Below, piece by piece: positions 1 through 8,350 of a stretch of DNA of 64,000 bases (the first letter of the stretch is position 1; every line of letters begins with the position of its first letter). The DNA is from Oscillospiraceae bacterium (GTDB lineage: Bacteria; Bacillota; Clostridia; Oscillospirales; Oscillospiraceae): positions 1-64,000 of the forward strand of contig DAOUQJ010000012.1 in NCBI GenBank assembly GCA_030625685.1, in the 5' to 3' direction. The notes beneath the pieces were generated by a model. That model worked only from the letters and a program-made list of their open reading frames with translations, ran no database searches and had not been told where the DNA came from. A program made the translations under genes and the position numbers.

Positions 1-2
1 GT

Positions 3-428
3 ATCATAGCGGGGCTACTCATTTCTTGGCTTGGCGTGACAACGTTTCCTCCTATTATTGACAAATCTCTATCCCATTTTTCTGCACTTGTCACCCCACT
101 CGCTCTTTTATCTATAGGCGCAAATTTTCAAGGAGACAAAACCATCTCCAAATTGCCACAAGCAACCCTCGCCACATTCATCAAACTCATTTTGCTACCT
201 ATGCTCTTTTTGCCTCTGGCAGTTAATTTCGGTTTCACCGATTCAAAACTTGTAGCACTCATCATCATGTTGGGCAGCACCACAACCCCTACTTGTTATA
301 TTATGGCTAAGAACTTAGGACATGACGGAGATTTTTCTATCAGTGTCATCATTTTAACCACCATTTTATCTGCCTTCACTTTGACATTCTGGATTTTTCT
401 TATTCGCTATTTTCACTTAATTAGTTAA
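3..428 (+). CDS. AEC-family (auxin efflux carrier-like) transporter, C-terminal part; 5' end outside window
   Basis: Frame open to the left window edge; hydrophobic C-terminal domain with 'LALLSIGANF' and 'LIIMLGSTTTPTCYIMAKNLG' typical of AEC permeases. Confidence 0.75.
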   Translation: MIAGLLISWLGVTTFPPIIDKSLSHFSALVTPLALLSIGANFQGDKTISKLPQATLATFIKLILLPMLFLPLAVNFGFTDSKLVALIIMLGSTTTPTCYIMAKNLGHDGDFSISVIILTTILSAFTLTFWIFLIRYFHLIS

Positions 429-434
429 GGAGCT

Positions 435-2225
435 ATGCCGATGCGACATCAACTTATACAATTGCGCAAAGCAATGAAAGAACACAATATTGATGCTTAC
501 CTTATCACATCATCCGACTTTCACGGCAGTGAATACATTGGTGCCTTTTTCAAAGGGCGCGAATACGTCTCTGGCTTCACAGGTTCAGCTGGGGTCTTGC
601 TTGTATTTCAAGATTGGGCAGGACTGTGGACAGATGGTCGTTATTTTCTGCAAGCAGAATCTGAACTGGCAGGGTCTGATATCACCTTAATGAAACAAGG
701 GTTCAAAGAAACCCCATCTCTTCATCAAGTGCTCAAAGAGCGATTAACCAAAGGACAATGCTTTTCTTTTGATGGTCGCTGTGTCACAAGCAACGATGGA
801 AAACAGTTTGAAAGGGTTTTGACAGCGCTTGGCATTCGTATGCAAACGGATTGCGATCTACTCACTCAAATCTGGAAAACCCGTCCTGCCCTTTCAGCCG
901 AACCTATTTGGGAGTTGCATCAAAATTATGCAGGTTTGTCTCGCTCTGATAAAATTCAAACACTCCGTAACATGCTAAAGTCGCATAACGCCGATTACTG
1001 CATCGTTGCTTCATTGGAAGAAATTGCATGGCTTCTCAATTTGAGAGGAAATGATATCATCTATACTCCTGTTTTTCTTTCTTTTCTCATTCTCTCGCAA
1101 GATGAATTACAGTTATATGCGAATCCAGCCAGTATAAGCCCCTCAATAAAAGAAGCCTTGCAAGCAGATGGGATAACAATATTTCAATATGATGATATAT
1201 ATTCAGCGGTTTCTTCGCTCTCTTCTCCCTCTTGTATTTGGCTCGCTAGCAGTGCAAATTATACGCTCTCACAAACGCTTCCTAAAGAGTGCAAACGTAT
1301 TGACAGACCTACCCCCATTGCACATTTAAAAGCCATCAAAAACGAAACTGAAATTGAAAACATGAAACTGGTACACGTAAAAGATGGGGTAGCACAGACG
1401 AAATTTATGTACTGGCTCAAGCATCTCACCTTAGATGGCTCAGAAACTGAACTCTCCCTTGCTTCCAAGCTAGAAAATTTTCGCACAGAACAAGAAAACT
1501 ATCTGGGAGCCAGTTTTTCTCCCATAGTTGGCTTCAACGCACATGGAGCAATTGTTCATTATTCAGCAACCGAAGAGAGCAATGCACAGATTGATTCCAA
1601 TGGATTTTTACTTGTTGATACAGGCGGTCACTATCTCAATGGCACCACCGACTGTACAAGAACCTATGCCCTTGGAACCCTCAGCCAAAAACAAAAAAGT
1701 CACTATACAGCGGTATTGTGCGGTAATTTAAGCCTAGCGGATGCCTGTTTCCCAAGAGGCACAACAGGCGCACATCTTGATGTACTCGCAAGGCAACCAC
1801 TTTGGAAACTACATTTGGATTATGCACACGGCACAGGACATGGGGTATCCTATTTAACCTCTGTCCATGAAGGCCCACAACAAATATCATGCCGTGGAAA
1901 CAGACTGGGCACAGCAATGGAATCTGGCATGGTCACCTCTAATGAACCAGGCGTATATTTTGCAGGCGAATATGGCATAAGGCTTGAAAATCTACTCCTT
2001 TGCACGCAATCATCTCAAGAAACCAGTGGAGATTTTCTCAGTTTTGAAACACTCACCTTAACGCCATTTGATTTAGATGCAATTAGCAAAAAGCAAATGA
2101 GTTCAAGAGAAATTGATTTGCTCAATGCATATCATCAAATGGTCTTTGAAAAAATTTCTCCGTATTTGACAGAGGAAGAAACGAAATGGCTCAGCGTGGC
2201 CACGCGTCCACTTTGCTTTGATTAA
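435..2225 (+). CDS. Xaa-Pro aminopeptidase, M24 family
   Basis: Creatinase-like N-terminus (MRHQLIQLRKAMKEHNIDAYLITSSD..), M24 metal-ligand motifs (LLVDTGGHYLNGTTDCTRT, HGTGHGVS, EPGVY, GIRLENL). Confidence 0.92.
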   Translation: MPMRHQLIQLRKAMKEHNIDAYLITSSDFHGSEYIGAFFKGREYVSGFTGSAGVLLVFQDWAGLWTDGRYFLQAESELAGSDITLMKQGFKETPSLHQVLKERLTKGQCFSFDGRCVTSNDGKQFERVLTALGIRMQTDCDLLTQIWKTRPALSAEPIWELHQNYAGLSRSDKIQTLRNMLKSHNADYCIVASLEEIAWLLNLRGNDIIYTPVFLSFLILSQDELQLYANPASISPSIKEALQADGITIFQYDDIYSAVSSLSSPSCIWLASSANYTLSQTLPKECKRIDRPTPIAHLKAIKNETEIENMKLVHVKDGVAQTKFMYWLKHLTLDGSETELSLASKLENFRTEQENYLGASFSPIVGFNAHGAIVHYSATEESNAQIDSNGFLLVDTGGHYLNGTTDCTRTYALGTLSQKQKSHYTAVLCGNLSLADACFPRGTTGAHLDVLARQPLWKLHLDYAHGTGHGVSYLTSVHEGPQQISCRGNRLGTAMESGMVTSNEPGVYFAGEYGIRLENLLLCTQSSQETSGDFLSFETLTLTPFDLDAISKKQMSSREIDLLNAYHQMVFEKISPYLTEEETKWLSVATRPLCFD

Positions 2226-2235
2226 TTGATTAAAT

Positions 2236-3120
2236 GTGGTGATACAATTGAACGAATTCAAAAAGCAAGTCTTTTATGTCTTGCAACCATCTAAAAAAGG
2301 AAATGATTTGAGCAAATTTATTGACATTTTTCTCATCTTTATTATCCTTCTCAACACCTGTATTGTCTACTCCTATACGTTTCCTCTTTCAGAATCTTTA
2401 CTAGACACACTATCTAAGATTGAAGTGTTTTCTGTGATCATCTTCACCTTAGAGTATCTACTACGCCTTTGGACAGCAGATGTATTTTATAACTATATGC
2501 CTGCTTGGCGTGCAAGACGCGCCTATGCATTCTCGCTATTAGCTGCCATTGACTTACTCGCAGTGCTTCCGTTTTACCTTCCCATGGTGTTTCCGGTCGA
2601 TTTGACTGTCTTAAAACTGTTTACAATATTCCGCTTTTTCCAAATTTTCAAATTGACTCGTTACACCTCATCCATGCGAAATATCGGTCTAGTTTTAAGA
2701 CGAAAAGCTTCACAGCTCATCACTTCGATTCTTGTCATCGGCATGATTATCACCATCGTATCACTGATTATGTATCATATTGAACACGATGCTCAACCAG
2801 ACAAATTTGAAAGTGCGTTTTCTGGTATGTGGTGGGCAATTTCTACATTGACCACCGTAGGCTATGGAGACATTTATCCCATCACCACTTTTGGGCGCTT
2901 TATGGCAGGCATCATATCCTTCCTTGGCATCGGATTTGTTGCTGTCCCAACGGCTATCATTAGCTCTGGTTTCATTGAACAAATGAACACCAAACGAAAT
3001 ACACGTAGAAAAATCAAAGAATACCACTACTGTCCACATTGTGGAAAGCCACTCTCCGATGAACAAGAACTCATCGTCTCTCCGCCCATGCAAACCGAAA
3101 CTCCAGAATTAAAAAAATAA
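2236..3120 (+). CDS. Voltage-gated potassium channel (6TM), C-terminal CPHCG motif
   Basis: S4-like RFFQIFKLTRYTSSMRNIGLVLRRK, selectivity filter TTVGYGDIYP, tail YHYCPHCGKPLSDEQ. Confidence 0.9.
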   Translation: MVIQLNEFKKQVFYVLQPSKKGNDLSKFIDIFLIFIILLNTCIVYSYTFPLSESLLDTLSKIEVFSVIIFTLEYLLRLWTADVFYNYMPAWRARRAYAFSLLAAIDLLAVLPFYLPMVFPVDLTVLKLFTIFRFFQIFKLTRYTSSMRNIGLVLRRKASQLITSILVIGMIITIVSLIMYHIEHDAQPDKFESAFSGMWWAISTLTTVGYGDIYPITTFGRFMAGIISFLGIGFVAVPTAIISSGFIEQMNTKRNTRRKIKEYHYCPHCGKPLSDEQELIVSPPMQTETPELKK

Positions 3121-3254
3121 TAGCAGTACATACTCTAACCTAAATTACCTGCTGTCACGCTTTTGGATTTCTACTATTAGAATAACAAAAGCCTGCTTCC
3201 AAAACAAAGAATGCAAACGTTTATTGACTGAAAACATCTAATTCACATATTAAG

Positions 3255-3284
3255 AAGACTGGCAAACATTTGCCAGTCTTTTTA
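3255..3284. terminator. Intrinsic terminator between convergent genes
   Basis: AAGACTGGCAAA-CA-TTTGCCAGTCTT followed by T-run. Confidence 0.85.
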
Positions 3285-3289
3285 TTTTC

Positions 3290-4711
3290 TCATTCAAGAG
3301 TCTTATTTTGCAGCGAACTCTTAGGTAAGTGCATTTCAAACACAGCGCCACTGTTTTCCCTACGATTGAGGATAGAAAGTGAGCCATGATGCCGCTTCAA
3401 TATCTCAGCCACAATGGATAGTCCAATGCCACTGCCATCACTTTTTTCCTTCGCAAGACCATTTGTCAAATTGCGAAGGCTCGCTTCATCAAACCCTTTT
3501 CCATTGTCTGCTATGATTATTTGAAGTTCACCCTCCGTTTCAAGCACTTTGATTTCAACTAAGTCCTTTGTATATTTGATGCAATTTGAAAGCAAATTTA
3601 CAATTGCCCGATATATTTTATCATAGTCCAGTTCTAATGCTTTAGTTGGATGCGGCTCATAAAAAATATCAATATCTTTGAGTATTGCAATGCTCTCAAC
3701 ACTGCGAATCGCATCTTCAATCACTTCACCAACATGGCATTCTTGAAAGTCATATACTTCAATATTACTCTCTAACTTACTCAAAAAGATAATATCTTCC
3801 GTCAGTTTTTTAATTCGCAAACTCTCGTTCATAATAATATCAAGCACTTCATCTTGGTTCGTAAAAACGCCTGATTTAAGCCCTTCTGCATATCCATAAA
3901 TTGAAGTGAGTGGCGTTTTCATTTCATGAGAAACATGTCTGAAAAACTTCACTTGTTCTTCATCATGTCGCTTAAGGCTACTTGCCATTTCATCAACCGC
4001 AATGGATAATTCTTCGATTTCATCTCCTGTGTGCGCGATGAATCTCTCCGAAAAGTCCTGTTTGGCATATTGGCGTGTGAGTGCAGTCACTGTATTGATT
4101 GGATCTGTGATTTTTTTAGAAAACCGTTGCATCACAACAATTGAGATTCCACCCAGTAGAATGATAATCAAAATCAGTGCTGCAATATACTTTGCGATGA
4201 GATTCTGCACACTATCGAGTGGCACGAGTGATATGGCAATACTTTTTGGGATATCTAGATTTCTCACATTTGACACCTCGCTCATCGTTGCCAAATATGT
4301 TTTACCATTCAATACAATATGTACCACCTCATCATCTTGCTTACTCATTTCTCGCATCAAAGCGATAATGTCAGCTGGAGCCTTGAAATCTTCATTATTG
4401 ATAGAGGTAAGTTCATACGCACTCATCTTTTCATTCCATACAAATACCATACTTGTGCTTTCTGTTAAATTATCAAACATCCAAGGCTTTGAAGAAATTT
4501 TATCTACCACTTCTAAATTAGTCCGATTGCGTAATAGTGCCACTCTATGGACTGATTTATTTTCAATGAGCAGTTGCTCTCCTAAACTCTCGTTCATATA
4601 ATTTTTTAATATCACCGAAACCACAATGCAAAATACACTCAATGCAATAACCAAGATCATGGAATTTACCGTAATAAGTTTTCGATTGAGTTTATTTTTC
4701 ATTTGAATCAC
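3290..4711 (-). CDS. Membrane sensor histidine kinase (HAMP, HisKA, HATPase)
   Basis: H-box FRHVSHEMKTPLTSIYGYAEGL, HATPase DNGKGFDEASL..GSGIGLSIVAEIL; two TM segments. Confidence 0.93.
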   Translation of the reverse strand: MIQMKNKLNRKLITVNSMILVIALSVFCIVVSVILKNYMNESLGEQLLIENKSVHRVALLRNRTNLEVVDKISSKPWMFDNLTESTSMVFVWNEKMSAYELTSINNEDFKAPADIIALMREMSKQDDEVVHIVLNGKTYLATMSEVSNVRNLDIPKSIAISLVPLDSVQNLIAKYIAALILIIILLGGISIVVMQRFSKKITDPINTVTALTRQYAKQDFSERFIAHTGDEIEELSIAVDEMASSLKRHDEEQVKFFRHVSHEMKTPLTSIYGYAEGLKSGVFTNQDEVLDIIMNESLRIKKLTEDIIFLSKLESNIEVYDFQECHVGEVIEDAIRSVESIAILKDIDIFYEPHPTKALELDYDKIYRAIVNLLSNCIKYTKDLVEIKVLETEGELQIIIADNGKGFDEASLRNLTNGLAKEKSDGSGIGLSIVAEILKRHHGSLSILNRRENSGAVFEMHLPKSSLQNKTLE

Positions 4712-5390
4712 CTATTTTATACCCATATCCCCACACCGTCTGAATTTGACAGGCGGAGCCAATTTCAATCATTTTCTTTCTTAGGCGTTTTATCATGTGA
4801 TCTACTTGTCTTGAATCTCCATAATAATCATATCCCCAAATGCGATCTAAAATATTGTCCCTAGAAAATGCAATATTTATATTCTCTAAAAACAACTCTA
4901 ATAAATCAAACTCTTTGGAAGTCGTCTTAAGGAGCTCTCCATCAATATGTACTTCACGTGTCCTTTTATTGAGAGACAAATCCAAGCAAACCAAAGAATC
5001 GGCATCCGCAACTGGATCCGTTTTCTGCGATTCTAACCGTCTGAATAAATTTTTGATTTTTGCCAACAATTCTCGAAAACTAATGGGTTTTGAAATATAG
5101 TCATCACTACCCAACTCAAGCCCAAGCACTCTGTCAATTTCATCGTTGTTCGCTGAAATCATAAAAACTGGCACCATACTGCGCAGTCGGATTTCACGGC
5201 ATAAATCATAGCCACCCATCTCTGGCATTGCAATATCAGTGATAATTAAATCACAAGGCTTTTCAAAAAAACGATCCAAGAGCATTTGCCCATTCGAAAA
5301 CGTTTCAACCGTATATCCTGCATTTTCAATATGACTTTTGAGAAGTGTACAAATATTTTTGTCGTCATCTGCTACATAAATCAGTTTCAT
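4692..5390 (-). CDS. OmpR-family response regulator
   Basis: REC: VADDDKN, DLIITDIAMPEMGG, KPISFREL; winged-helix DNA-binding C-terminus (DRIWGYDYYGDSRQVDHMIKRLRKKM). ATG at 5390 preferred to the ORF-track start. Confidence 0.93.
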   Translation of the reverse strand: MKLIYVADDDKNICTLLKSHIENAGYTVETFSNGQMLLDRFFEKPCDLIITDIAMPEMGGYDLCREIRLRSMVPVFMISANNDEIDRVLGLELGSDDYISKPISFRELLAKIKNLFRRLESQKTDPVADADSLVCLDLSLNKRTREVHIDGELLKTTSKEFDLLELFLENINIAFSRDNILDRIWGYDYYGDSRQVDHMIKRLRKKMIEIGSACQIQTVWGYGYKIGDSNEK

Positions 5391-5437
5391 CTCAAACACC
5401 TTTTTATTTTGATTATAGCATATCCCTCTTCTGAAAA

Positions 5438-5465
5438 AAACTGTCCGCATTTCTAGCGGACAGTT
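5438..5465 (-). terminator. Intrinsic terminator/attenuator between the repeat-protein gene and the response regulator gene
   Basis: AAACTGTCCGC-N6-GCGGACAGTTT with T-run on the minus strand. Confidence 0.75.
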
Positions 5466-5477
5466 TCCTCTTGGCAA

Positions 5478-6305
5478 TTAGATTTCGTTTCTTTTAGTAG
5501 CTCCATCATCTACTGCTCTTTGCACACGATGCATCATTCCTTTGCCTTCCTCTAAGCGCACTTGTCTTGCTTCCCATTTAGCTTCAAATTCTTCCTGTGA
5601 GATTCCATTTTCTTGCGCGATTTCCCACATGACTTCTTTCATCATTTCATGTCTTTCTTCACGCTCTAACTCTCTGTATTCTTCAATCGTCATGCCAAGT
5701 TCTTCCGCTTCTTGTACTCTTTGCTCATGCAAATAAGTTTTATACTCTTCCATTGTCATTCCGAGTTCTTCTGCTTCACTTTCTATTTGAGCGCGTTGTT
5801 CTTCTCTAATTTCTGACATAGCCTGTTTCATTTGGTCACGTGCTTCCTCAATTTGCGCTCTGTATTCTTCAACAGTCAGACCAAGTTCTGCAGCTTTACT
5901 TTCCATTTGCTCTTGTCTTTCCGCTTTGAATTCTTCGACTGTCAAGCCAAGTTCTTCTGCTTTACTTTCAATGTTTTCTCGAATTTCCCCATTGCGTTTT
6001 TCGCCATTAACAAGCATATGGTTCATTTTTTCTTTCATTTGCTCTTGTCTCTGTGCTTGAAATTCCTCAACCGTCATGCCTAGTTCAGCTGCTTTAGCTT
6101 CAATTTCTTCCTGCATTTTTGCTTTTACTTCATCCACTGTGATGCCAAGTTCATCCGCTTTTTGTTCAATTCTTTGCATTTGTTCTATGCCGAAGTTTCG
6201 CTCACGAGTTGCAGTGTCCACATTGTTTGCTGTTGTTGCAGAAGCAGAAATAGCAGTTGCTCCTACCAATACACATGTCATTGCCAATACGCCTAGTTTT
6301 TTCAT
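5478..6305 (-). CDS. Secreted repeat protein with ~6 'ELG(M/L/I)TxEE(F/Y)' helical repeats
   Basis: Signal peptide MKKLGVLAMTCVLVGATAISASA; repeated ExKAxELGxTVEEFxAxRQEQM units; RBS AAAGGAG upstream. Confidence 0.85.
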   Translation of the reverse strand: MKKLGVLAMTCVLVGATAISASATTANNVDTATRERNFGIEQMQRIEQKADELGITVDEVKAKMQEEIEAKAAELGMTVEEFQAQRQEQMKEKMNHMLVNGEKRNGEIRENIESKAEELGLTVEEFKAERQEQMESKAAELGLTVEEYRAQIEEARDQMKQAMSEIREEQRAQIESEAEELGMTMEEYKTYLHEQRVQEAEELGMTIEEYRELEREERHEMMKEVMWEIAQENGISQEEFEAKWEARQVRLEEGKGMMHRVQRAVDDGATKRNEI

Positions 6306-6352
6306 AATAATTCTCCTTTCAATTGTCTTAAAACTATCTTTAAGATGTGTTT

Positions 6353-6408
6353 AGTATAGAAGAAAATTATGGCATCTTTATGCGGTATATATGGCAATTT
6401 TGTGGCAA
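6353..6408 (-). promoter_or_regulatory. Putative activator-dependent promoter of the repeat-protein gene: -10 TATACT plus phased direct repeats over the -35 region
   Basis: Minus strand TTGCCACAAAA-TTGCCATATAT-ACCGCATAAAG-ATGCCAT, 10 bp upstream of TATACT (6353-6358); no good -35 hexamer. Confidence 0.6.
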
Positions 6409-6471
6409 ATGCTAAAAAACTTCATTTTCAATCGTACGAAACTTTGAAAAGAAGTTTTTTTAACTACCGCT

Positions 6472-7173
6472 TTATTTCATTTTGATATCTTTGAGTTTAG
6501 TATAAAGCACTTTATATTCTTTTTCATTTGCAATTTCCAAAAGCTTATCATCTGGATTGACGCAGATGGGCATTCCCACCAAATCTAAAATTGGCATGTC
6601 GTAATAACTATCTGCATAAGCAACACTGCTTTGAAAATTAATATCATCGAAGTGCTCTTTGAAACGAATCGCTTTCATTTCATTTTGAATGATTTCCATA
6701 TCTACCGAAAAATCAAGCATCTCTTTGCTATCCACTGTCTTATAACTCAGTTCGCTTCCAATCACAAAATGGATACCAATTTCTTTTATCATATATTCTA
6801 GGAGCTCTCTATAGTTTCCAGAAAGTAGCACTGTATAATAGCCCTTGCTTTTCACTTTTTCCAATTCACGCAAAATCTCTTCATCCAATATACGCGCAAA
6901 TTCTTTCCCTGCATAAGAAAAAAAAGAGTCAATTGTCTCTCTATCATAAGATTTTAATGTATAAGTTAAATCATCAAACGCCTCTTTGCTAAATTGTTCT
7001 TTCGAATAACTCGATATCAACTTATATTTGACTATCTTCATTGCGATTTTAAAATATGCCTTTCGCAATATTCTAGGTTCGTTGAAAAACTCCTTGTGAT
7101 ACTGTAAAAATTTCGGTCCAAAGTCATGTGGCAACAGTGTCCCATTAAAATCGAATATTGCTACTTTTTGCAT
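6472..7173 (-). CDS. HAD-family hydrolase (phosphoserine phosphatase-like, HAD-IB)
   Basis: FDFNGTLL, LLSGNYRELLEYM, YADSYYDMPIL motifs. Confidence 0.85.
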   Translation of the reverse strand: MQKVAIFDFNGTLLPHDFGPKFLQYHKEFFNEPRILRKAYFKIAMKIVKYKLISSYSKEQFSKEAFDDLTYTLKSYDRETIDSFFSYAGKEFARILDEEILRELEKVKSKGYYTVLLSGNYRELLEYMIKEIGIHFVIGSELSYKTVDSKEMLDFSVDMEIIQNEMKAIRFKEHFDDINFQSSVAYADSYYDMPILDLVGMPICVNPDDKLLEIANEKEYKVLYTKLKDIKMK

Positions 7174-7267
7174 TTTTGTCTCCTCGTCTAACTTAACTTC
7201 AAATTAATTCTGTAAGGAACGCCTCTTTTATACTCGAACTAATTCGAACCATATCGCCCCAAAATAC

Positions 7268-8191
7268 TTACACAATTTGTTCTGCAGTTTGTCTATCTGT
7301 CAAAAGAATATCAATATATCCACTTTTGAGCGTGGCTTGTATGGCTTTTGCTTTGGCATCTCCAATTGCGACTGCAATGGTTTTTGAATTCTTCAGTTTT
7401 TCGAGTGGTAATCCTATCACACGATTGGAGTGTTTCGAATACACTATATCTCCATCCTTATTGATATAAGAAGCTCCACAAGCCGCAACAACACCTAGAA
7501 ATTTGAGTTCTTTCAAATCTTGTTCCGTCAACAAATTTTCTGTGTCGTAATTTATCAACGCTTCAATATTTGTGATACCCACAAAACTGACTTGGGACTG
7601 TTCAGCTTTTTTGAGTATCTCAGAAATGGATGGTTCTTTTTTGAGACCATCTGCCGTTTCAGCCGACTGCACAAAAGCTGGTGCATTGAGCTGAAAATAT
7701 TGCCCATTGGTCTTTTTGGCAAAGTTTACAGCAATTTGATTGGCGTGCCAATCTGCGCCATTAGTGCCCAATCCACCGATCATTGGAATAAACGACAATC
7801 CTCTTTTATCTATCAGATTAATCCTCTTGACTACCTCTCCTATTGAATACCCTGTCATAATTCCAACGGAAGCATTTTCTGGAATATAGGCATTGATATG
7901 CGAGGCAACACTCGCATAAAAATCAACATTCCCATTAAAGCTGTTATCAAATACAACAACATCAGAAATCTGATATTGCCTCAAAACTTCATCTTCCAAA
8001 TCCCCTTCATATGGATGCGGATTTTTCACTTGAATAGTGACAATATTATGGTCTTTAGCATAAGCCAATATACGACTAACCTGCGGACGTGAAATAAGAA
8101 GCCGCTTTGATATCTCCTTTTGGCTCAATCGTTCAATATAATATAATTTACATACCTTTACGATGATTCTCTGATTATCAATGATAGACAT
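7268..8191 (-). CDS. SorC/DeoR-type sugar-binding transcriptional regulator
   Basis: HTH ERLSQKEISKRLLISRPQVSRILAYAK; sugar-binding domain SVGIMTGYSIGEVV, VAACGASYINKDGDIV. Confidence 0.9.
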   Translation of the reverse strand: MSIIDNQRIIVKVCKLYYIERLSQKEISKRLLISRPQVSRILAYAKDHNIVTIQVKNPHPYEGDLEDEVLRQYQISDVVVFDNSFNGNVDFYASVASHINAYIPENASVGIMTGYSIGEVVKRINLIDKRGLSFIPMIGGLGTNGADWHANQIAVNFAKKTNGQYFQLNAPAFVQSAETADGLKKEPSISEILKKAEQSQVSFVGITNIEALINYDTENLLTEQDLKELKFLGVVAACGASYINKDGDIVYSKHSNRVIGLPLEKLKNSKTIAVAIGDAKAKAIQATLKSGYIDILLTDRQTAEQIV

Positions 8192-8284
8192 AAAAACCTC
8201 TCAATGTGTGCATCATATTTCTTATAACACTATAATACCATAATTTTCTTTTTTACGCAAAAATGTAAACTTTGAGCTTCATTC

Positions 8285-8334
8285 GCGCTAGAATACCCCC
8301 ATAATTGATATCAATTATGGGGGTATTCTAGCGC
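8285..8334. repeat. 50-bp perfect palindrome
   Basis: GCGCTAGAATACCCCCATAATTGATATCAATTATGGGGGTATTCTAGCGC is exactly its own reverse complement. Confidence 0.98.
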
Positions 8335-8350
8335 ATAAACAAATTCATAT

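Noticed and set aside
4002-4601. 199-aa ORF antisense to the histidine kinase
   Set aside because: Lies entirely within a well-supported kinase gene on the other strand; Ser/Thr/Ile-rich shadow translation with no family features.
7230-7262. GGTTCGAATTAGTTCGAG (minus strand) as a tRNA T-arm
   Set aside because: No acceptor, D or anticodon arms nearby; simple short repeat of TTCGA.
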